Below are positions 58,053 to 64,000 of a stretch of DNA of 64,000 nt, piece after piece. Under the pieces are notes generated by a model that was not told the DNA's origin, did not search any database, and was given only the letters and a program-made list of their open reading frames with translations. How positions within the stretch are numbered: position 1 is the stretch's first letter; each line of letters opens with the position of its first letter. Both the position numbers and the translations under genes were made by a program. Origin of the DNA: Phil1 sp040767925 (GTDB taxonomy: Bacteria > Bacillota > Clostridia > Christensenellales > CAG-138). The DNA lies in contig JAXGNN010000003.1 in NCBI GenBank assembly GCA_040767925.1, forward strand, positions 248,001-312,000, written 5' to 3'.

Positions 58053-59219
58053 TCAGCCCGAAAATCCGTCCTCCGGATCGCCCGGCGACCCTCCGGGCAA
58101 CGGCGACGTCCCGGGCGGAGACGGCGAAGCCGACCCGTCGTCGGTCGGCTGCGTCCCGTCCCGCGGGGAGTACACGGGGTCGCCCATCGCGCTCAGATCC
58201 AGCGTGCCCGAGGCGCACAGGCCCAGTTCCCGCAGCCTGGGCAGCACGGCGAGGTAGTTCGAAAGCTTGTTGGCCAGGTCGTCCGGCTGGCCGATGTGGA
58301 GGATCAGCCCTTCCGCCGTCGTCATGGAGACGCTCAGGGGATTGCTCATGTCCACGAGGGCGAGCTCCGTCTCGATGCCCACCGCATAGATCGCCTCGAG
58401 CAGCGCGACGAGCGTGCGCGAGTTGAAGTCGGATTCCTCGCCGAGCCTCTGCCCGACGTGATAGCCGCCCGAGCCCATGCCCGCGATTTTGATCAGCCCG
58501 TCGTAGTGCGCGCGCGCGCCGATGGAGAGCACGTACCCCGCGGGATCGATGACCGCCTGCGCGTTGAGGCCCACGATCACGGCGGCCTCGACGCGCTCGC
58601 CGACGCTGATTAAAAGCTTGTCCGGATAGATGCGTTTTATGTCCGCATTTTCGATATACGGGTTCGCTTCGACGCGCTCCTCCGCCTCGGCGAGGTTGAC
58701 GAGCCATATGTGCCTGCCCGTTTTGAGGCCCGAGCTTTCGACGATCTGCTCGGGCGTGAACCTCTCGCAGCCCGCGACGCCGATTTCGTCCACGATGAGC
58801 AAAAACCACGCGAGCAGCAGCGCGGCGAGGAAAACGACCGCCGCGATACAGGCGGCGATGAAGCGCGCGAATTTCCTCTGGCGCTCGAGGGTGAGCTTTT
58901 CCCGCTCCGTGAGCGGCCGTTTTCTGCGCACTCTCGATTCGCCGGCGCCGGCGTCCGCGCCCTTCGCCGGACGCGCCGCATCCTTCTTCGGGCCTCGCGC
59001 CCTTTGCCCGCGCTTCTTCGGGGCGGCTTCGAGGGCCGCCGCGACTTCGCCGTATGCCGCGGCCTGCTTGTCCGATTCGGCGGGTTCCGCTTCGAACAGC
59101 TCCTCGGCAGGGCGCGACATGTCGAGCCCTTCCCCGGGCTTCGCGCCGCGCGCAGCGAACGGGCGAAGGTTCAAGTCCTTCGCGCCGCGCCCGTATTCCC
59201 TTTCGCCGCCGCCGTTCAT
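58053..59219 (-). CDS. ftsQ: Cell division protein FtsQ/DivIB
   Basis: FtsQ/DivIB is a single-pass divisome protein. The 388-residue product has a long cytoplasmic N terminus (about 115 residues, Ala/Lys/Arg-rich, for example KKRGQRARGPKKDAARPAKG), a transmembrane segment at about 119-142 (AAVVFLAALLLAWFLLIV), a POTRA domain (IGVAGCERFTPEQIVESSGL) and the FtsQ beta domain, then a disordered Pro/Gly/Asp tail. The start at 59219 overlaps the murA stop by ATGA. The same frame is open upstream inside murA, but that part is not family-like. Confidence 0.9.
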   Translation of the reverse strand: MNGGGEREYGRGAKDLNLRPFAARGAKPGEGLDMSRPAEELFEAEPAESDKQAAAYGEVAAALEAAPKKRGQRARGPKKDAARPAKGADAGAGESRVRRKRPLTEREKLTLERQRKFARFIAACIAAVVFLAALLLAWFLLIVDEIGVAGCERFTPEQIVESSGLKTGRHIWLVNLAEAEERVEANPYIENADIKRIYPDKLLISVGERVEAAVIVGLNAQAVIDPAGYVLSIGARAHYDGLIKIAGMGSGGYHVGQRLGEESDFNSRTLVALLEAIYAVGIETELALVDMSNPLSVSMTTAEGLILHIGQPDDLANKLSNYLAVLPRLRELGLCASGTLDLSAMGDPVYSPRDGTQPTDDGSASPSPPGTSPLPGGSPGDPEDGFSG

Positions 59220-60490
59220 TCCGCTGCGCCCGCCTCCCGCCTGATGTCCGCTCCCAGCGCCTTTAGCATATCCTCGAGTTTTTCGTAGCCCCTGTCGATG
59301 AATTCCGCGTTTTCGATCACGGTTTCCCCGTCCGCCGCAAGCCCCGCGATGGTCAGCGCCGCGCCCCCGCGCAGGTCCTTTGCCGTGACGCGCGCCCCGG
59401 TGAGCTTTTCCACGCCGCGGATGATGATGGTCCTGTCCTTCTGCGTGAAGATCGCCCCCATGCGCTGCAATTCCGGGCCGTGCTTGAAACGGTTCTCGAA
59501 CACGTTCTCCACGATCACGCTCGTGCCCTTCGCTGCGCAGCAGAGCGCGAAGAACTGCGCCTGCATGTCGGTCGGGAACCCCGGGTAGGGCAGCGTCTCG
59601 ATGAGCTTGATCTCGTTGGGCCGCTCGGGCGCGACGAGCCGGACGCTCTGGTTGCGGCAGTTGACCTGGCAGCCCGCCTCGCGCAGCTTCGCGACGATCG
59701 AGCCCAGGTGCGAGGGCACCGCCCCCGTGAGCACGATCTCCCCGCCGGTGATCGCCGCCGCGCACAAGAGCGTGCCCGCAACGATGCGATCCGGCATGAT
59801 CCTGTGCACGATGGGCGCGTCGTCGCGCACAAGCCGCCTGCCGAGTATGCGCACCGTGCTGCTCCCCGCGCCGCTCACCTCGTGGCCCTGCTCGTTGAGG
59901 AAGGTCTGGAGGTCCTCGATCTCGGGCTCTCGCGCGGCGTTGTGGATGAGCGTCTCCCCCTCCGCGCCGACCGCCGCCATGATGATGTTCTCCGTCGCCC
60001 CCACGCTCGGGTAATCGAGATGGATGTCCGCGGCGGCGAGATGCTCCCCGTCGCATACGATCAGCCCGTGCATCTCGCGCACGTCGGCGCCCAGCGCCGT
60101 CAAACCCTTGATGTGCAGATCGATCGGCCTGTGGCCGATTTCGCATCCGCCCGGGAACGTGCATACCGCGTGGCCGAAACGCCCGAGCAGCGATCCCAAC
60201 ATGAAAATAGACGAGCGCAGTTCCTTGGAAGGACCCTGGGGCATCACATAGCTGTGCGCCTTCGAGGTATCGATTTCAAGCGTGTTCCCGCGCCATACAG
60301 CCTCTACGCCGAGCTCCGTCAGGATCGCCAGCATGTTGTCGACGTCCCTCAGGCGCGGGCAATTCTCAAGCTTCACCGGCGCTTTGGTCAGCAGGCTCGC
60401 GGCCAATATCGGCAATGCGGCATTTTTCGCGCCGGAAACGCTGATGCTGCCACTGAGCGGTCGCCCGCCGGAAACTACGATGGATGCCAT
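59216..60490 (-). CDS. murA: UDP-N-acetylglucosamine 1-carboxyvinyltransferase MurA
   Basis: MurA adds enolpyruvyl to UDP-GlcNAc, the first committed step of peptidoglycan synthesis. The 424-residue protein has SGSISVSGAKNAALPILAAS, the active-site loop PGGCEIGHRPIDLHIKGL (the Cys in GGC is the fosfomycin target) and FPTDMQAQFFALCCAAKGTS near the end. I chose ATG 60490 after GAGAGGAGAGGG. It lies where murG or murC often stand in this cluster, between ftsW and ftsQ. Bacillota often have two MurA copies, and this one is dcw-linked. Confidence 0.97.
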   Translation of the reverse strand: MASIVVSGGRPLSGSISVSGAKNAALPILAASLLTKAPVKLENCPRLRDVDNMLAILTELGVEAVWRGNTLEIDTSKAHSYVMPQGPSKELRSSIFMLGSLLGRFGHAVCTFPGGCEIGHRPIDLHIKGLTALGADVREMHGLIVCDGEHLAAADIHLDYPSVGATENIIMAAVGAEGETLIHNAAREPEIEDLQTFLNEQGHEVSGAGSSTVRILGRRLVRDDAPIVHRIMPDRIVAGTLLCAAAITGGEIVLTGAVPSHLGSIVAKLREAGCQVNCRNQSVRLVAPERPNEIKLIETLPYPGFPTDMQAQFFALCCAAKGTSVIVENVFENRFKHGPELQRMGAIFTQKDRTIIIRGVEKLTGARVTAKDLRGGAALTIAGLAADGETVIENAEFIDRGYEKLEDMLKALGADIRREAGAAE

Positions 60491-60569
60491 GCCCTCTCCT
60501 CTCCGCCGTACAACGGCACATTCCATCTTATGCGGAGAGCGTCGCTTTCGTTCGCAGGGCCTGATTGGG

Positions 60570-61709
60570 CTACTCCGTGTTGCGCGAAATATTGAGCAGT
60601 ATCCCCATCGCGCACATGAAAATGACGAGCGAGGTGCCGCCCGCGCTGATAAAGGGCAGCGTCTGCCCGGTGGGCGGCACGGAGCTTGTGGCGACGGCGA
60701 TGTTGACTGCCGCCTGGATGCCCAAAGCCGCCGTCATGCCGGCGGCCACGAGGCTGCCGAAGCGGTCCTTGCAGCGCATCGCCACGCGCACGCCGCGGTA
60801 GACGATAAACGCGTACATGCCGATGACACAGACGCTGCCGATGAAGCCCAACTCCTCGCCGATGATGGAGAAGATGAAGTCGCTCTCCCCGAATGGCAGA
60901 AACAGGAGCTTCTGGCGGCTGAAGTTGAGTCCCTGCCCGAAGAGCCCGCCGGAGCCGAGCGCAAGCAGGGACTGGCGCAGCTGGTACGCGCCGTCCTCCT
61001 TGGAATTCCACGGATCGAGGAACATCGCCACGCGGTCGATTCGGTACTCCTCCATCATGACCGCCAGGACGAGGATCGGGATGGCGATGGCGGCGAGCAG
61101 CAGCAGATGCTTCACCTGCGCCCCGCCGAGGTAGAGCATGACGACGCCCGTGAGCATCACGATCACCATCATGGACATGTTCTTCTGCAAAAGCAGTATG
61201 CCGCTGATGACGGCGATGATCATGAGCATCGGCAGAAGGCCGCGCGAAAAGCTGCTCATCAGATGCGGGCGCTTGGCCATGAACGCGGACATATAGATGA
61301 TCAGCACGAATTTCGCAAGCTCCGAGGGCTGGAAGGAGACGCCGAACACCGAGAGCCAGCGCGTCGCGCCGTACCGCTCCACGCCGAAGAAGAGCACGGC
61401 GACCATCAGGAGCATGACCGCGACGAGGCCGACCACGCGCAGCTTCTCCCACTGGTGGTAATCGATCCTCGAAAGGACGAGCATGAGCGCCATGCCCAGA
61501 GCCAAAAACATCGCCTGGTTCTTCAAATAATAATAGCCGTTGTCGAGCCCTTTGTCCTGCGCGTAATAATAGCTCGAGGAAAAGACCATCACCAGCCCGA
61601 ACGCGCAGATGATGGCAATCGCGATAAACAGGGAAAAATCCATTTGTCCGGCCCTCCGGGTCACGGCCTTCTGGCCCGTGCCCGCGACCGGCGCCCCGTT
61701 TCCCGCCAC
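60570..61709 (-). CDS. ftsW: Lipid II polymerase FtsW
   Basis: FtsW is the SEDS-family glycosyltransferase of the septum. The 379-residue protein has ten hydrophobic segments with GLVMVFSSSYYYAQ, WLSVFGVSFQPSELAKFVLI, ALGSGGLFGQGLNFSRQKL, FIFSIIGEELGFIGS and SSVPPTGQTLPFISAGGTSL, all SEDS hallmarks including the catalytic Asp region near the extracellular loop. It starts 16 bp after murD and is followed by murA after about 80 bp. Confidence 0.97.
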   Translation of the reverse strand: MAGNGAPVAGTGQKAVTRRAGQMDFSLFIAIAIICAFGLVMVFSSSYYYAQDKGLDNGYYYLKNQAMFLALGMALMLVLSRIDYHQWEKLRVVGLVAVMLLMVAVLFFGVERYGATRWLSVFGVSFQPSELAKFVLIIYMSAFMAKRPHLMSSFSRGLLPMLMIIAVISGILLLQKNMSMMVIVMLTGVVMLYLGGAQVKHLLLLAAIAIPILVLAVMMEEYRIDRVAMFLDPWNSKEDGAYQLRQSLLALGSGGLFGQGLNFSRQKLLFLPFGESDFIFSIIGEELGFIGSVCVIGMYAFIVYRGVRVAMRCKDRFGSLVAAGMTAALGIQAAVNIAVATSSVPPTGQTLPFISAGGTSLVIFMCAMGILLNISRNTE

Positions 61710-61725
61710 GCGAACTCTCCTTCCT

Positions 61726-63090
61726 TTACAGCGAATTTACAAGCTCCTTGAAGATCCTGCCGCGCTGTTCATAATCGTCGTAGATGCCCCAGCTCGCCGC
61801 CGCGGGCGAAAGCAGCACCGCGTCCCCCGGCGCGCACAGGGAGCGCGCCTCCTCGATCATCTCCATGAGCGGCCCGTCGTTGACGGTGACGTTTCGGTAC
61901 CCCGCCTCCTCAGCGGCCCTGAGGATCGCGGGCACGTTGCAGCCCGAGGCGACGACGTGCTTGATCCTGCCGCCGAACGCGGCAAAGAGCGGCGCGAAAT
62001 CGCTCTTTTTATCGTAGTTGCCCACGCCCAGCAGCAGCACGGTCGGCCGCGTCATGGCCTCTACCGCCTTGATGGTGGAATCGGGGTTGGTGCCCTTCGA
62101 GTCGTTGATGTAGGCGACGCCGTTCAGCTCGCGCACTAACTCGATCCTATGTTCCACGCCGGGGAAGTTCCTGAGCCCTTCGCAGACCCCTTCCGCCTCA
62201 AGGCCCATGCACATCGCGAGCGCCGCCGCGCAGAGCGCGTTTTCGACGTTGTGGCGACCGGGGATGCGAAGCTCCCCAACGCCGATGAGCGCGGTTTCCT
62301 TCCCGTCGAGCCGCCAGACCATGCGATCGCCGCGAAGGAACATGCCGTTCTCGACCTCCTCCCTCCGGGAGAAGCAGACGACCCGCGCCCGGGTGAGTCT
62401 CGCCATATCGCGCACCGTCGGGTCGTCGAGGTTCAATACCGCGAAATCCTCCCCCGTCTGGTTCTCGAAGCCGCGGCATTTGGCGGCGACGTAGTTCTCC
62501 ATCCGGTACTGGAAACGGTTGAGGTGGTCCTCCGCGATGTTGAGCATGCCGAACGCGTTCGCGCGGAAATCGCGGATGCTCTCGAGCTGCAGCGCGGCGG
62601 TTTCCGCCACGACAAAATCCCCCGGCCGCGTCTCCCGCGCGTGCTCCGTGATGGGGATGCCGATGTTCCCCAAAACGAACGTGCGCCTGCCGCAGGCGCG
62701 GAACAGCTCCCCCGTGAGCGCCGTGGTCGTGGTTTTGCCGTTGGTGCCGCTGACGCAGACGAAGCGCGCGCCGCGGTCGCAATACCGGTATCCGAGCTCG
62801 ATTTCGCCGATGACCTCGATCCCCCGCGCCCGCGCCTCGTCCGCGAACGGCGCGAAGACGGGCACGACGGGGCTCAGCACCATGAGCTCCGCGCCGTCCA
62901 AAACCTGCGCCGGGTCCTTGCCCAACGCATCGATATAGTCTATGCCGGAAAGCGCCTCGTATAGACCGTCTATATGAGGCTTCATATCGTTTATCACAAC
63001 CTCGTAGCCGTCGGACGCGAGCAATTTGGCCGATGAAATGCCGCTGCGCGCCATCCCGACGATCACGGCGCGCTTCCTTCCGTTTTTCAT
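61726..63090 (-). CDS. murD: UDP-N-acetylmuramoylalanine--D-glutamate ligase MurD
   Basis: MurD adds D-glutamate to UDP-MurNAc-L-Ala. The 454-residue protein has an N-terminal substrate domain (RAVIVGMARSGISSAKLLAS), ATP-binding VCVSGTNGKTTTTALTGEL, NIAEDHLNRFQYRMENYVAA and GVAYINDSKGTNPDST with the family Lys and Asp, and the C-terminal domain. I chose ATG 63090, 8 nt after GGAGG; the frame upstream to 63243 is not family-like. It has its own promoter, so murD onward can be transcribed separately from mraY. Confidence 0.97.
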   Translation of the reverse strand: MKNGRKRAVIVGMARSGISSAKLLASDGYEVVINDMKPHIDGLYEALSGIDYIDALGKDPAQVLDGAELMVLSPVVPVFAPFADEARARGIEVIGEIELGYRYCDRGARFVCVSGTNGKTTTTALTGELFRACGRRTFVLGNIGIPITEHARETRPGDFVVAETAALQLESIRDFRANAFGMLNIAEDHLNRFQYRMENYVAAKCRGFENQTGEDFAVLNLDDPTVRDMARLTRARVVCFSRREEVENGMFLRGDRMVWRLDGKETALIGVGELRIPGRHNVENALCAAALAMCMGLEAEGVCEGLRNFPGVEHRIELVRELNGVAYINDSKGTNPDSTIKAVEAMTRPTVLLLGVGNYDKKSDFAPLFAAFGGRIKHVVASGCNVPAILRAAEEAGYRNVTVNDGPLMEMIEEARSLCAPGDAVLLSPAAASWGIYDDYEQRGRIFKELVNSL

Positions 63091-63115
63091 TGTAAATACC
63101 TCCGTTCCCGCAGGC

Positions 63116-63144
63116 ATTATATCCGCGCGCAAAATGCGCGTCAA
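63116..63144 (-). promoter_or_regulatory. Promoter of murD
   Basis: On the minus strand TTGACG (63144-63139), 17 nt, TATAAT (63121-63116). The -10 is perfect. It lies inside the dcw cluster between mraY and murD. Confidence 0.85.
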
Positions 63145-63172
63145 GCCGAAAAAAAGGGGCCGTATGGTGCCT

Positions 63173-63218
63173 GTCAAGGCGTTTGAGGCAAAAGAGCCGC
63201 GCTCTGCCTCAAACCCCT
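63173..63218. other. Long hairpin between mraY and murD
   Basis: GTTTGAGGC (63181-63189) pairs with GCCTCAAAC (63206-63214), with GAGC/GCTC inside and AAGG/CCTT outside. No T run follows closely on the minus strand. It may be a weak terminator, a processing site, or a protein-binding site between mraY and the murD promoter. Confidence 0.55.
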
Positions 63219-63291
63219 TAACCCATGGCTTATGCCGTGCCAAGCGCCAAAGAAACCACGGCTTCGCCCACGGGCACCAAACGGCCCAAGT

Positions 63292-64000
63292 TTATACATA
63301 TGCCAGAAGGCACAGTAAACAAAGGAATGCGGTGACGATCATATACACGGCAACAATCCGCGTTTCGGGATGCCCCTTGAGCTCAAAGTGGTGATGGAGA
63401 GGCGCCATCTTGAACACGCGCTTGCCGTGCGTGAGCTTAAAGTAGCCCACCTGGATCATCGAGGACGCCGCGGACGCCACGAAGCACGCCCCCATGATCG
63501 GGAAGAGAAGGACGGAACGGCTGAAAACGGAGAGCATCGCGAGCGCGCCGCCGAGCGCGAAAGCGCCCGTGTCCCCCATGATGATCTTCGCGGGGAACGA
63601 ATTGTACCGGAGGAAGCCGAGGCAGCCGCCCGCGACCGCAGCGGCGAAGATCGCCATCGAGTTCAGTTCCGCGCTGTACTGCGTCTGCATGGCCTGTCCC
63701 GCGTCCGCGGGCAGCTTCATGGCGGCGGACATATAGGCGTAGATGACCGCGAGCGTGACCGCGACGATCAGGCTCGTGCCGGAGGCGAGCCCGTCAAGGC
63801 CGTCCGTGAGGTTGACCGCGTTGACGATGGCGATCACGACGAACATGACGAACGGGATATAGAAGACGCCGAGGTTCCACTCCACGTCGAAGAAGGCGAG
63901 GTAAAGCTTGGGCCCGATGAAGGGGCTGTTGTACGCGTAGAGCGCGATGATGAGGGCGATCGCGAACTGCGCGATGATCTTCTGATACGCGCGAAGGCCG
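63292..64000 (-). CDS. mraY: Phospho-MurNAc-pentapeptide translocase MraY, C-terminal part (cut by window edge)
   Basis: MraY transfers phospho-MurNAc-pentapeptide to undecaprenyl phosphate, giving lipid I. The visible 235 residues carry VNAVNLTDGLDGLASGTSLI and IIMGDTGAFALGGALAML, with catalytic Asp residues, and APLHHHFELKGHPE near the end. The frame stays open through base 64000 (read back as GLRAYQKIIAQFAIAL and more), so the 5' end lies beyond the window. It is followed by about 200 bp containing a hairpin and the murD promoter. Confidence 0.96.
   Translation of the reverse strand, partial: GLRAYQKIIAQFAIALIIALYAYNSPFIGPKLYLAFFDVEWNLGVFYIPFVMFVVIAIVNAVNLTDGLDGLASGTSLIVAVTLAVIYAYMSAAMKLPADAGQAMQTQYSAELNSMAIFAAAVAGGCLGFLRYNSFPAKIIMGDTGAFALGGALAMLSVFSRSVLLFPIMGACFVASAASSMIQVGYFKLTHGKRVFKMAPLHHHFELKGHPETRIVAVYMIVTAFLCLLCLLAYV

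Noticed and set aside
59220..60164. Extension of ftsQ into an open frame overlapping murA
   Set aside because: The part upstream of 59219 does not resemble FtsQ, while murA in that stretch is complete; the ATGA overlap marks the true start.
63173..63218. Rho-independent terminator between mraY and murD
   Set aside because: The stem is long, but no T run follows on the minus strand, so I list it only as a hairpin.

Overview
The window looks like chromosomal DNA of an anaerobic, endospore-forming, GC-rich member of Clostridia (Bacillota). The gene content supports this: spoIIGA-sigE, a YlbJ-type sporulation membrane protein, BofA-like and CotF-like spore proteins, PerR plus rubrerythrin for anaerobic oxidative defence, acetate fermentation genes (pta-ackA), an ECF vitamin transporter S component and a Gram-positive division/cell-wall (dcw) cluster. 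Most genes have Shine-Dalgarno sites, many have good sigma-A promoters, and many transcripts end in hairpin-plus-T terminators. No rRNA, tRNA, CRISPR array, phage or insertion sequence was seen. Species cannot be named from this alone.

Layout. 1-6.4 kb (minus strand): smc (cut by the window edge), rnc, acpP, plsX, rpmF, DUF177/YceD, ackA, pta. 6.5-8.9 kb (plus): tmcAL and ylbJ. 9-18.5 kb (minus): a DivIVA/ATPase-like coiled-coil protein, coaD, rsmD, 5-formyl-THF cyclo-ligase, an amidohydrolase, nnrD, birA, recX, a small zinc-ribbon protein, a lipoprotein, thiI and a cysteine desulfurase. 18.6-23.1 kb (plus): clpC, an N-acetylmuramoyl-L-alanine amidase and a lipoprotein. 23-26.6 kb (minus): bofA-like, DUF2508, a FolT-like ECF S component behind what reads as a tetrahydrofolate riboswitch, and an AMIN/beta-propeller lipoprotein.

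26.7-45 kb is the accessory part: a zinc-ribbon/Ig-like membrane protein; a lipase, condensation-fold acyltransferase and DUF6320 membrane protein cluster; a BlaI-M56 regulatory pair with its own operators; a 61-residue protein joining a double-glycine leader-like N terminus to a zinc ribbon; DegV; a MarR regulator with a His/Gly-rich tail; a TfoX C-terminal domain protein; an Imm-5-like protein; an ABC exporter; an AraC/GyrI regulator; and a 1,393-residue SpaA-repeat adhesin with a sortase signal.

45-55 kb: a DUF255 thioredoxin-like protein, spore-associated small protein, cupin and CotF genes, perR-rubrerythrin, a ferredoxin-type aldo/keto reductase, sigE-spoIIGA, an M20 amidohydrolase and asnA. 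55.4-64 kb (minus): the dcw cluster mraY (cut by the edge), murD, ftsW, murA, ftsQ, ftsA, ftsZ, with murG, murB and murC absent from this stretch. The strongest non-coding signal is the putative THF riboswitch at about 24.5 kb, followed by two tandem 40-nt repeats that each carry an anti-Shine-Dalgarno sequence. The least explained gene is the double-glycine/zinc-ribbon small protein at 34.2 kb.
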